Source: Oscillospiraceae bacterium (GTDB taxonomy: Bacteria > Bacillota > Clostridia > Oscillospirales > CAG-272). From it: 19,403 nucleotides of DNA. The notes under the pieces were generated by a model. The model worked only from the letters and a program-made list of their open reading frames with translations, was not told the origin of the DNA and did not search any database. Shown here in pieces: positions 1 to 7,481 of the stretch. The stretch spans positions 1 through 19,403 of the forward strand of contig SVRB01000017.1 in NCBI GenBank assembly GCA_015065045.1, written 5' to 3'. Made by a program: the position numbers and the translations under genes. How positions within the stretch are numbered: position 1 is the first letter of the stretch; the number at the start of each line of letters is the position of its first letter.

Positions 1-40
1 CCGTGAAAGGGCGGTGTCTTAACCGCTTGACCAACGGGCC
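1..40 (-). tRNA. tRNA-Glu (TTC), 5' part only
   Basis: The reverse complement begins GGCCCGTTGG and continues through a D arm (GTCAAGCGGTTAAGAC) into an anticodon stem CCGCC with loop CTTTCAC, giving anticodon TTC (Glu). The window edge cuts it two bases into the 3' anticodon stem strand. It lies five bases downstream of tRNA-Met in the same orientation, so the two are probably one transcript. Confidence 0.9.
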
Positions 41-45
41 GTATG

Positions 46-122
46 TGGTAGCGGAAGTCGGATTTGAACCAACGACCTGCCGGGTATGAACCGGATGCTC
101 TAGCCAGCTGAGCTATTCCGCC
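46..122 (-). tRNA. tRNA-Met (CAT)
   Basis: Full cloverleaf on the minus strand: acceptor GGCGGAA, D arm GCTCAGCTGGCTAGAGC, anticodon loop TTCATAC (anticodon CAT), T arm GTTCAAATC and encoded CCA end, 77 nt. The acceptor and anticodon arm resemble elongator tRNA-Met of Firmicutes, with a normal acceptor pair G1-C72, rather than initiator tRNA. A tRNA-Ile2 (lysidine-modified CAT) is a less likely alternative. Confidence 0.93.
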
Positions 123-158
123 ATAAGATTTTTTACCGCTCCAGCGGAACGCTCAAAC

Positions 159-187
159 AGTATAGCATATAGCAATATATTTGTCAA
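159..187 (-). promoter_or_regulatory. Sigma-A promoter for tRNA-Met/tRNA-Glu
   Basis: On the minus strand TTGACA (182-187) is followed after exactly 17 bases by TATACT (159-164), 37 bases ahead of tRNA-Met. This is a near-consensus housekeeping promoter for the tRNA pair. Confidence 0.85.
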
Positions 188-301
188 CCCTTTTTTTAAA
201 AAAATATAATCTTTTTTTGCAATATTTTTTCTTTTTTTCGTTTTATTATTCAAACTAACCCCGAACGGCATTTGTAAGCCTTTTGAAATTAAAGTTTGCT
301 A
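188..301. other. AT-rich spacer, nothing recognised
   Basis: Between the divergent tRNA and rnfC promoters there are T-runs and A-runs but no reading frame, hairpin terminator or RNA gene that can be supported. Confidence 0.6.
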
Positions 302-330
302 TTGAAATTTATTTTCAAATATAATATAAT
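302..330 (+). promoter_or_regulatory. Sigma-A promoter for rnfCD
   Basis: TTGAAA (302-307), 17-base spacer, TATAAT (325-330). A second overlapping TATAAT lies at 320-325. The predicted leader is about 100 nt and ends in a small hairpin (GTTGTA/TACAAC, 405-420) immediately ahead of the AAAGGAGA ribosome binding site. Confidence 0.8.
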
Positions 331-438
331 TATTGTAATTAAATTGGGTAGTTATGTATTTTTACGCATTCTTTGTGTTTGAAAAAATAATTATTTGATA
401 AAAATGTTGTAAAGCTACAACAAAAGGAGATAGTTGTT

Positions 439-1785
439 TTGAAGTCATCATTTAAAGGCGGAGTATTTCTCCCTCAAAACAAAAACACAGCAGGCAAGAT
501 AATCGAAAAAATGCCGTTATCGAGGATAGTGAATATACCTCTTGATCAACATATAGAAAATCCTTGTATTCCGCTTGTAAAGGTTGGAGACAAAGTTGAC
601 AAAGGGCAAATCATTGCCAACGTCGAGTCCGGCATAGGTTGTCCTGTTTCAGCGTCGGTTTCGGGTATTGTTTCTTCAATCGAAACAAAGGTAAATTCCG
701 AAGGGCAGAGCTACGAGCAGATTTCAATAACAAACGACTATGAAGAAAGACTTTCTCCCGACATTCGACCGATAAACAAAACCCTCAACAACCTTTCTCT
801 TAACGACGTTATAGAAATAACCAAAAAAGCCGGTATCGTCAGCACGGGCGATATTGCCTATCCGGTATATGAAGATTTAAAAAAATCGGACGACAAGATC
901 AAGCATTTGATAATAAACTGTGTTGAAAGCGAGCCTTATATTACGGCAAATCACAGACTTCTTATTGAACAGCCGAAAAAGGTTCTGTACGGTATGAAGA
1001 TATTGCTTAAGGTTTTCGACTTAAAAAAAGGATATATAGCTATAGAGAACAGAAAACCGAGCGCGATCGAGGTAATAGAAAAGCAGACCGAGGGCCGTTC
1101 TTTTGCGGAAATATGCGTTATGAAGACGAAGTATCCGCAGAGTGACGAAAGCCAGATAATATACGCGCTTACGGGCAAGGAGCTTGGTGCGGGCAGCCAT
1201 CCGTCTGATGTAGGCTGTCTTGTTCTTGGTGCGGAGACCGTTGCGGCAATTTATGACGCTGTGGTTTTAGGTATGCCGATGATCGAGCGTATTGTAACGG
1301 TTGACGGAGACTGTGTAAGACATCCAAAAAACGTGTATGTTCGTATCGGTACTCCCGTGAACGAAATTATTGATATTTGCGGAGGACTTATACGCGAGCC
1401 GAGTAAAATTATTTTCGGTGGAACTATGAAGGGCATCGCGCAGAGTGATATACACACCCCCGTAACAAAGGGAACGAATGCGGTCTTGCTTTTTTCGAAT
1501 AAAAAGAGAGTAAGATTGCCTCAGAACCCCGTTTGCATACGCTGCGGCAGGTGTGTCGAACGCTGTCCTGTGCGTTTAATGCCGAATTATCTTGTTTCTT
1601 TTGCATCGAAGGAGCAGTATGACAAGTGTCGGGAGTTTAATATATTTAATTGTATTGAATGCGGAAGCTGTTCTTACGATTGTCCGGCAGGCATTCCGAT
1701 AGCTCGTTCTATCAAGGCGGCAAAGCAGAAGATGCTTGTGCCAAAAGAAAACAGTGAAGAAAAGGGGGAAGATCAGGTTGAGTAA
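439..1785 (+). CDS. rnfC: RnfC-like electron transport complex subunit
   Basis: 448-residue RnfC-family protein: the peripheral Fe-S subunit that, in complete Rnf complexes, takes electrons from or gives them to NAD(H) and links to membrane subunits. Visible order: N-terminal GG-start and lipoyl-like segment (about 5-80, PLDQHIENP), central NADH/FMN-type domain (about 120-290), then two four-cysteine ferredoxin motifs, C366/C369/C372/C376-Pro and C405/C408/C411/C415-Pro, for two [4Fe-4S] clusters. The TTG start is chosen because AAAGGAGA sits eight bases upstream. The gene overlaps rnfD by eight bases. Odd: the family's glycine-rich GxGGAGFPT loop appears here as GIVSTGDIAYP (132-142), so nucleotide or flavin binding may be altered. 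Subunit identity is secure; the ability to oxidise or reduce NAD is not. Confidence 0.9.
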   Translation: MKSSFKGGVFLPQNKNTAGKIIEKMPLSRIVNIPLDQHIENPCIPLVKVGDKVDKGQIIANVESGIGCPVSASVSGIVSSIETKVNSEGQSYEQISITNDYEERLSPDIRPINKTLNNLSLNDVIEITKKAGIVSTGDIAYPVYEDLKKSDDKIKHLIINCVESEPYITANHRLLIEQPKKVLYGMKILLKVFDLKKGYIAIENRKPSAIEVIEKQTEGRSFAEICVMKTKYPQSDESQIIYALTGKELGAGSHPSDVGCLVLGAETVAAIYDAVVLGMPMIERIVTVDGDCVRHPKNVYVRIGTPVNEIIDICGGLIREPSKIIFGGTMKGIAQSDIHTPVTKGTNAVLLFSNKKRVRLPQNPVCIRCGRCVERCPVRLMPNYLVSFASKEQYDKCREFNIFNCIECGSCSYDCPAGIPIARSIKAAKQKMLVPKENSEEKGEDQVE

Positions 1786-2767
1786 TAACAATAAACAAAC
1801 ACTCGACGTAACGTCATCCCCTCATATAAAAAATCCTGAAACGACAAGTACGATTATGCTCGACGTTATTATTGCGCTTATTCCCGCGGCAGCATGGGGC
1901 GTATACGTATTCGGCAAGCGAGCGTTGGCTGTTATACTTATGTCTGTTTTGTCGGCTGTATTGTTCGAGGGATTGTATCAGCATTATAAGCATATTCCGC
2001 TTACGATAAAAGACGGTTCTGCCGTTGTAACGGGATTGTTACTTGCGTTATGTCTGCCCGTTTCCGTTCCGATATGGATACCCGTTGTGGGAAGCTTTTT
2101 TGCGATAGTTGTTGTAAAACAGCTTTTCGGAGGAATTGGTAAGAATATCGTAAATCCTGCGGTAGCGGCAAGGGCGTTTTTGCTTTTGATTTGTCATAAG
2201 ATGATGACGTTTTATACAGCGCCGTACACAAAGCTTCCGTTAATAAAAAACGTAAGCAAGTCTGTTGGTGTATCTCCGACTCCGTTATCATATCTTAATG
2301 AAGGCAAGCTTCCCGAATGTAGCTTGTTTGATGCAATACTTGGTAATGTGAGCGGAACGATCGGTGAGGTATCGGTAGTGTTGCTTTTTGTGGGCGGCAT
2401 ATATTTGCTTATCAGAAAAACGATAAAGTGGTATATCCCCGTATCTTATATATCGACTGTTGTTTTGTTGTCGCTGATGTTTCCGCAGGTTAATTCGACT
2501 TTTGCGTTTACGCAGTTCGAAGTGTTCAGCGGAGGGCTAATTCTCGGCGCAATATTTATGGCTACGGATTATGCAACCTCTCCCGTCACAAAGTGGGGAA
2601 GGATTATATACGGAATAGGTTGTGGAGTTTTAACGGTTATAATACGTTTTTGCTTTAAACAGGTAGAGGCTGTGCCCTTTGCGATACTGATTATGAATTT
2701 TGCATCAAGATATCTCGATATATATATAAGACCTTCTAAGGTTTGGCTGAAAAAAAGAACTAAATAG
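1778..2767 (+). CDS. rnfD: RnfD-like membrane subunit
   Basis: Polytopic RnfD/NqrB-family protein of 329 residues, the membrane subunit that normally carries covalent FMN in the Rnf complex. Family signatures: SPHIKNPETTSTIMLDV near the N-terminus, DGSAVVTGLLLAL (79-91), KQLFGGIGKNIVNPA (114-128), and the C-terminal FMATDYATSPVTKWGR block. The start is TTG 1778, preceded by AAAGGGGGAA seven bases upstream and overlapping the rnfC stop; an ATG further upstream (1736) lies inside rnfC without a matching ribosome binding site. The usual flavinylation segment (S-x-A-T-P-L) is VSPTPL here: Thr168 is kept but Ala is replaced by Pro. No rnfG, E, A or B follows; a terminator does. Confidence 0.9.
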   Translation: MSNNNKQTLDVTSSPHIKNPETTSTIMLDVIIALIPAAAWGVYVFGKRALAVILMSVLSAVLFEGLYQHYKHIPLTIKDGSAVVTGLLLALCLPVSVPIWIPVVGSFFAIVVVKQLFGGIGKNIVNPAVAARAFLLLICHKMMTFYTAPYTKLPLIKNVSKSVGVSPTPLSYLNEGKLPECSLFDAILGNVSGTIGEVSVVLLFVGGIYLLIRKTIKWYIPVSYISTVVLLSLMFPQVNSTFAFTQFEVFSGGLILGAIFMATDYATSPVTKWGRIIYGIGCGVLTVIIRFCFKQVEAVPFAILIMNFASRYLDIYIRPSKVWLKKRTK

Positions 2768-2775
2768 TACTTACA

Positions 2776-2806
2776 ACGGGATCGTAATGAACGGTCCTGT
2801 TTTTTT
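2776..2806 (+). terminator. Intrinsic terminator after rnfD
   Basis: Ten-base stem ACGGGATCGT/ACGGTCCTGT (two G-U pairs), loop AATGA, followed by six T. It lies nine bases after the rnfD stop and closes the rnfCD unit. Confidence 0.8.
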
Positions 2807-3024
2807 ATGTAATTTAGTGGTTTTTAAGGAAATTACTACATATATTATTATAATAGCGTTTAATATATGTTTTTTCCTTGTTGCGGTTATAATGAAGAGC
2901 GAATTTGACTAAGAAAGAGTGTGCTTATGGCAAGAAGGGTTTAGAATTTTACATAAATGTGCAATTTAAATATTTTTTGTGAAAAACTGTTAAAAAATAT
3001 ATAAATAATATGTGAATTTTGCCA
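2807..3024. other. AT-rich spacer, nothing recognised
   Basis: No open frame or structure of note. The last part resembles the region before the second surface-protein promoter (both have a TTTTTTGTG...TTAAAAA stretch), consistent with both upstream regions descending from one ancestor. Confidence 0.5.
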
Positions 3025-3053
3025 TTGACAATCGTAATTTACCGTGCTAAAAT
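3025..3053 (+). promoter_or_regulatory. Promoter of surface protein gene 1
   Basis: TTGACA (3025-3030), 17-base spacer, TAAAAT (3048-3053). The same arrangement with the same flanking bases (CATTGACAAT, GTGCTA) precedes the second surface protein gene. Confidence 0.85.
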
Positions 3054-3125
3054 ATATGTGTATTCATATCCACTTAATTTGTGTATGAAATTTTTAAAAA
3101 TTTTAATAAAAAAAGGAGAATGACT

Positions 3126-5777
3126 ATGAGAAAAATTACAAAACTTCTCATTCCCGCGCTTTTGGTTGTTGCGGTAATCGTATCATGCGCAGTTATGTTT
3201 GCGTCTGCTGACACAAGCACTGAAAAAGTAGTATACGTTTCCTCAACAGGTACAGGCGACGGTTCATCCGCGGCAACACCTATTGGCCCCGGCGTGCTTG
3301 ATAAAGCTACAACTATTTCAGTTGGTTCAGGCACACAGCGTTTTGAAGCAGGTACAACCTACGCAGAAGCTGTTGCAACAATGAAGACTCTTACAGGCAA
3401 GATTACAACTGCAGAAGCTATCGAAATGATCAGCCCTTTGCACAGAGCAGCTCAGGCTCTCGGTGAAGAAGGCGGTAAGATCGTTCTTGTTGACGAAGTT
3501 GCAATCGAAGTTGCAAGAACTCTTGACCAGGTATATACCGGTTACATGAGACTTGACAATTACAATTCTGAAACTGCTTCAGCTGTAACTTTTGAAGCAG
3601 ATATCACAATTACAAGTATCGGCGAAGGTAAGCTCGTACTTGACCAGACAACATGGGATTCTATCGACTGGTACCTCCAGGGCGATTTGACACTTAAGGA
3701 TCTCGCTGTTGAATACAGATATAATGGCGATCACTATCCCACAGCTACCGGCGTTAAGCAGAGCAGCTATATGACAGGTTTCTCTTTCTTTGCTGGTAAG
3801 CATGACGTTACAGTTGATACAGGTGTAACAGTTACATCTAAGAAGTATGTTGGTGGCGTAGCTACAGAAGGTACAGTATACCCCAACATTTTCTGTGGTA
3901 GACTTGGCGGCGGCGGCGTAACAGCTGACCCCGTTATTACAGTTAAGTCAGGTACATGGGGCGCTATATACGCTGCAGGTATCGGTAACTCTGCAAGTGC
4001 TACAGGTAAGGTTACAGGTAACGTAACTATTAACATTATGGGCGGTACAATCGGCAAGGTTTGCGGCGGTGGTGCTACAATGCATAACTCCAGAAACCAT
4101 GCTGCAGTTGTTGGTAACTCAACAATTAACATCACTGGTGGTACAGTAACAACTGTTGCTGCTGCATCAGGTAAGTCTATTTCCGGTTCAGTAACTGTTG
4201 ACATTGCAGCTCCTGCTCAGGTTACAAACGTTGTTTACCAGGATTCATCATACACAGTTGATGGAACTCCTACAGTATCAGCAGCTGCTCCCGCATCTGT
4301 TTCTGTAACATACACAGCAGGTACAGTAGCTGACACAGCTAAGATTACAGGCTTTGCAGCAGGCGTTGTAGTTGAAAGACCCGCAACAACACCTACAGCA
4401 ACTCCTACAGCTACACCTACAGCTACACCCACAGCTACACCTACAGCTACACCTACAGCAACTCCCACAGCTACACCTACAGCAACACCCACACCTACAC
4501 CTACAGCTACACCCACACCTACACCCACTCCTTCTTCTGAAGTAAAGCCCGGTTCTAACAAGGTGATCTACGTATCTATGACAGGTACAGGTGACGGTTC
4601 ATCCGCAGCTAACGCTATGGGTCCTGGTCTCGTAACAGATACAGTTACAAACGGTGGAACAACAACACATACAACATTCACAAATGCTACATTTGCAGAC
4701 GTTATGACTTGGTTGAAGGCTAACGTTTCAAAGGGCAAGATGGATTTCACAAACGATGCACTCACAAAGGCTCATCCTTTGTACAGAGCAGCTGAAAAGC
4801 TCGGTGCTGAAGGTGGTACAATCGTTATCGTAGGCAACTTCACAATCGAAGCTGCTAAGACATTCGAAAAGGGTTATGCAGGCGACTTCAAGCTTCCCGA
4901 AGCAGGCGCGATCCTCATTAAGGGCGGCGACAACGCTAAGCTTATCCTTGACCATTCTACATGGAACTCCACATCATTGTGGCTCGGCGGCGACACAGCT
5001 ATCAGCGACATCGCTATCGAATACAGATATGACAGCTCATATCAGTTGAACGCAACAAACACAGCTCCTTCTACATATATGCCCGGCTTCTCATTCTACG
5101 CTGAAGGTCATAACTTCACAATCGGAACAGGCGTTACAACAACATCTAAGGACTATGCTGGTTCTACACCTGCAAACGGTGATAGATTCCCCAACATCTT
5201 TGGTGGTTCACGTAACCTTCCCGGTATCGAAGCTAACCCCACAATCGTAGTTAAGTCCGGTACATGGTCACTCGTAGCAGCAGCAGGTCACTCAGTATCT
5301 GCAGCTAAGGATTCTTCTATCACAGGTAACGTTGAAATCATCATTGCCGGTGGTAAGATTGAAACAGTAAACGCAGCAGGCGTATCTCCCTTTGCAAACA
5401 GACAGTTCGCAGCAATCAAGGGCGATTCTACAATCAAGGTTACAGGCGGTGAAGTTGAATTCATCATCTGCGTAACAGGTGCTGGTGTTGAAGGTAAGTT
5501 GCTTATCGACCTCGAAGGTGGTAAGGTAGGCGATATCTACTACAGAGAAACACGTAACACATCTGCTGCAGATCCTTCTTCTAAGGCAATCACATACAGA
5601 AAAGGTGTAATTGATTTGGCTAACATCGACGCTGAGTTCGTAGCAGCTGAAATCACAGAAAAGACAGGTACACCTCAGACAGGTTCTTCTATCGCAATCC
5701 TCAGCGTTGTTGCAGTACTTGCTCTCGCTGGCGCAAGCGTAGTAGTTTCCAAGAAGAGAACAAGAATTGAAGACTAA
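3126..5777 (+). CDS. Secreted two-module surface protein with PQTG-type wall anchor
   Basis: 883 residues. Start ATG 3126 has GGAG seven bases upstream and matches the start of its paralogue. Signal peptide 1-28 (MRKITKLLIP..., ASA cleavage). Module 1 (about 34-400) and module 2 (about 475-840) are homologous; each opens with a (V/I)YVS.TGTGDGSSA motif and ends in repeated strands of the type GN.TINI.GGTI. This pattern suggests a right-handed beta-helix (inference). Between them is a Thr-Pro-Ala linker of about 48 residues. The C-terminus has TPQTG (849-853), a hydrophobic helix and KKRTR: a Gram-positive sortase signal with Thr in place of Leu. Thr is almost always ACA, and codon use is restricted throughout, pointing to very high expression. 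Own promoter and terminator, so monocistronic. Likely an abundant wall-attached adhesin or coat protein; ligand unknown. No polysaccharide-lyase active site was recognised. Confidence 0.85.
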   Translation: MRKITKLLIPALLVVAVIVSCAVMFASADTSTEKVVYVSSTGTGDGSSAATPIGPGVLDKATTISVGSGTQRFEAGTTYAEAVATMKTLTGKITTAEAIEMISPLHRAAQALGEEGGKIVLVDEVAIEVARTLDQVYTGYMRLDNYNSETASAVTFEADITITSIGEGKLVLDQTTWDSIDWYLQGDLTLKDLAVEYRYNGDHYPTATGVKQSSYMTGFSFFAGKHDVTVDTGVTVTSKKYVGGVATEGTVYPNIFCGRLGGGGVTADPVITVKSGTWGAIYAAGIGNSASATGKVTGNVTINIMGGTIGKVCGGGATMHNSRNHAAVVGNSTINITGGTVTTVAAASGKSISGSVTVDIAAPAQVTNVVYQDSSYTVDGTPTVSAAAPASVSVTYTAGTVADTAKITGFAAGVVVERPATTPTATPTATPTATPTATPTATPTATPTATPTATPTPTPTATPTPTPTPSSEVKPGSNKVIYVSMTGTGDGSSAANAMGPGLVTDTVTNGGTTTHTTFTNATFADVMTWLKANVSKGKMDFTNDALTKAHPLYRAAEKLGAEGGTIVIVGNFTIEAAKTFEKGYAGDFKLPEAGAILIKGGDNAKLILDHSTWNSTSLWLGGDTAISDIAIEYRYDSSYQLNATNTAPSTYMPGFSFYAEGHNFTIGTGVTTTSKDYAGSTPANGDRFPNIFGGSRNLPGIEANPTIVVKSGTWSLVAAAGHSVSAAKDSSITGNVEIIIAGGKIETVNAAGVSPFANRQFAAIKGDSTIKVTGGEVEFIICVTGAGVEGKLLIDLEGGKVGDIYYRETRNTSAADPSSKAITYRKGVIDLANIDAEFVAAEITEKTGTPQTGSSIAILSVVAVLALAGASVVVSKKRTRIED
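4390..4531 (+). repeat. In-frame 12-bp tandem repeat encoding TPTA linker
   Basis: Degenerate repeats of the 12-mer CCTACAGCTACA (variants with CCC, CCT, GCA, GCT), about twelve units, encode (Thr-Pro-Thr-Ala)n turning into Thr-Pro repeats near the end. Such Pro/Thr spacers are extended and protease-resistant and often O-glycosylated in wall proteins. Silent codon variation shows it is not brand-new, but the repeat can change length by slippage in 4-residue steps. Confidence 0.9.
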
Positions 5778-5790
5778 TTCTTAAAATAAA

Positions 5791-5819
5791 AAAACCTCGA
5801 GATTTTCTCGAGGTTTTTT
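5791..5819 (+). terminator. Intrinsic terminator of surface protein gene 1
   Basis: Stem CCTCGAGA (5795-5802), loop TTT, stem TCTCGAGG (5806-5813), then six T, with a matching A-run before it. Nearly identical to the terminator of the second copy. Confidence 0.92.
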
Positions 5820-5979
5820 GTTTTCTGTTTAAAAATATGAATAGACTTATTTTATACTACATATAAATATATTAAAATATGTTTAAATTTAAAGTCTTTA
5901 ATTGTGTTGAATAATGGCAAATATGAATTTTTTGTGTAAAATTATTAAAAATAAATTGAAAATATATGAATAATTAACA

Positions 5980-6008
5980 TTGACAATATGAATAAATGGT
6001 GCTATAAT
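5980..6008 (+). promoter_or_regulatory. Consensus promoter of surface protein gene 2
   Basis: TTGACA (5980-5985), 17-base spacer, TATAAT (6003-6008): a perfect sigma-A consensus, sharing CATTGACAAT and GTGCTA with the promoter of gene 1. A leader of about 55 nt carries AAAGGAGA ahead of the ATG. Confidence 0.92.
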
Positions 6009-6070
6009 ATATCCAACATATGAACTTATATTGTATGTAAATAAAAAACAATTTTAAAGGAGAATGACTT

Positions 6071-7354
6071 ATGAGAAAAATTACAAAACTTCTCATCCCC
6101 GCAATCTTAGTTGTTGCGATGATCGTATCTTGCTCAGTTATGTTCGCTTCTGCAGCATCAAGCAAGACAATCTACATTTCTGCAACAGGCACAGGAACAG
6201 GTACACAGACTGATCCTATGGGCCCCGGCACAGTAACTGATACAGTTAAGAACGGTGCTGGTTCAGAAACTTTCCAGACATTCACAAATGCTGCTTACGC
6301 TGACGTTATTTCTTGGATGAAGGCTAACGTTGCTAACGGTAAGATGGTATTTACAAACAACGCTCTTGCAAAGGCTCATCCCTTGTACAGAGCTATTGAA
6401 GCTCTCGGTGCAGAAGGCGGTACAATCGTTGTAGTTGGCGATTTGGCTATCGACGCTGCTGACGCTTTTGAAAAGAGCTATGCTGGTGACTTTAAACTTC
6501 CTGAATCCGGTGACATTACAATTACAGGTGGAAAGCTTGTTCTTGATCACTCTACTTGGAACTCAACAGCTTTGTGGTTCGGTGGAAACACAACACTTAA
6601 AGATATCGCAGTTGAATACAGATACAACAGCACACAGATGACACAGTACTATGAACAGGGCTTTAGCTTCTACGCTAACGGCAAGAACCTTACAATAGAT
6701 ACTGGCGTTACAGTAACATCTAAGGACTACTCCGGTTCAACTCCTGTTGATGGCGATGTATTCCCCAACCTCTTTACAACAACACGTAACGGCATTGAAC
6801 AGACATGCAACCCTGTACTCACAGTTAAGTCAGGTACATGGCACTTGGTATCTGCTGCAGGTCACTCTGTAAGCTCTGCTAAGAACTCATCTGTAGTTGG
6901 TAACTCAACACTTAACATTGCAGGCGGTAAGATCGAATTCTTGAACTGCGCAGGCGTTTCTCCCTACAGCAACAGAGTTTACTCTGAAGTTAGAGGTGAC
7001 GTAGCAGTTAACGTTACTGGCGGTACAATCGATACAATCTCTTGCGTAACAGGTTCCGGTATCACAGGTAAGTTGACAATTAGCTTGGATGCTCCCGCTA
7101 AGGTTGACACTATTGTTTACCTCGATACAACAAAGCATCAGCCTTCTGAGCCCACATCTAAGGCTATCTCTTACAAGGCTGGCACAATTGATTTGGCTAA
7201 CATCGACGAAGCGTTCGTAGCAGCTGAAATCACAGAAAAGACAGTTACTCCTCAGACAGGTTCTTCTATCGCTATCTTCAGCGCAGCTGCAGTTGTAGCT
7301 CTCGCTGGTGCAAGCGTAGTAATCTCTAAGAAGAGAGCAAGAATTGAAGACTAA
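6071..7354 (+). CDS. Secreted one-module surface protein with PQTG-type wall anchor
   Basis: 427 residues; short paralogue of the gene just upstream. It has the same signal peptide (MRKITKLLIPAILVVAMIVS, ASA cleavage near 28), a single beta-helix-like module opening with IYISATGTGTG, and the same C-terminal anchor (TPQTG at 393-397, hydrophobic segment, KKRARIED). Its module is closest to module 2 of the larger protein: both share MTGTG/ATGTG...MGPG, NALAKAHPLYRA, FKLPE and LVLDHSTWNST-type stretches. The ATG has GGAG eight bases upstream. With its own perfect promoter and terminator it forms a separate, probably very strongly expressed unit. Function unknown beyond cell-surface attachment. 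Confidence 0.85.
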   Translation: MRKITKLLIPAILVVAMIVSCSVMFASAASSKTIYISATGTGTGTQTDPMGPGTVTDTVKNGAGSETFQTFTNAAYADVISWMKANVANGKMVFTNNALAKAHPLYRAIEALGAEGGTIVVVGDLAIDAADAFEKSYAGDFKLPESGDITITGGKLVLDHSTWNSTALWFGGNTTLKDIAVEYRYNSTQMTQYYEQGFSFYANGKNLTIDTGVTVTSKDYSGSTPVDGDVFPNLFTTTRNGIEQTCNPVLTVKSGTWHLVSAAGHSVSSAKNSSVVGNSTLNIAGGKIEFLNCAGVSPYSNRVYSEVRGDVAVNVTGGTIDTISCVTGSGITGKLTISLDAPAKVDTIVYLDTTKHQPSEPTSKAISYKAGTIDLANIDEAFVAAEITEKTVTPQTGSSIAIFSAAAVVALAGASVVISKKRARIED

Positions 7355-7364
7355 TTCTTAAAAT

Positions 7365-7394
7365 AAAAAACCTCGAGATCTTCTCGAGGTTTTT
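7365..7394 (+). terminator. Intrinsic terminator of surface protein gene 2
   Basis: Stem CCTCGAGA (7371-7378), loop TCT, stem TCTCGAGG (7382-7389), five T. Same hairpin as after gene 1 with a one-base loop change. Confidence 0.92.
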
Positions 7395-7412
7395 GTTTTA
7401 TTTATGGCCCGA

Positions 7413-7441
7413 TTGACAAAAATAATAAAAATTGATATAAT
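7413..7441 (+). promoter_or_regulatory. Consensus promoter of the PPIase gene
   Basis: TTGACA (7413-7418), 17-base spacer, TATAAT (7436-7441). An in-frame ATG at 7404 lies upstream of this promoter, which argues that translation starts further down at the TTG at 7482. Confidence 0.9.
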
Positions 7442-7481
7442 CTATTTATGTTTTATTTTTTGTTTTATCGGAGGAAATGTT

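Noticed and set aside
4235..4561. Val/Gly-repeat reading frame on the minus strand
   Set aside because: It is the antisense reading of the TPTA repeat in the surface protein gene, with no start signals.
7404..7481. ATG 7404 as start of the PPIase gene
   Set aside because: It lies upstream of a perfect TTGACA-N17-TATAAT promoter and has no ribosome binding site; TTG 7482 has GGAGG.
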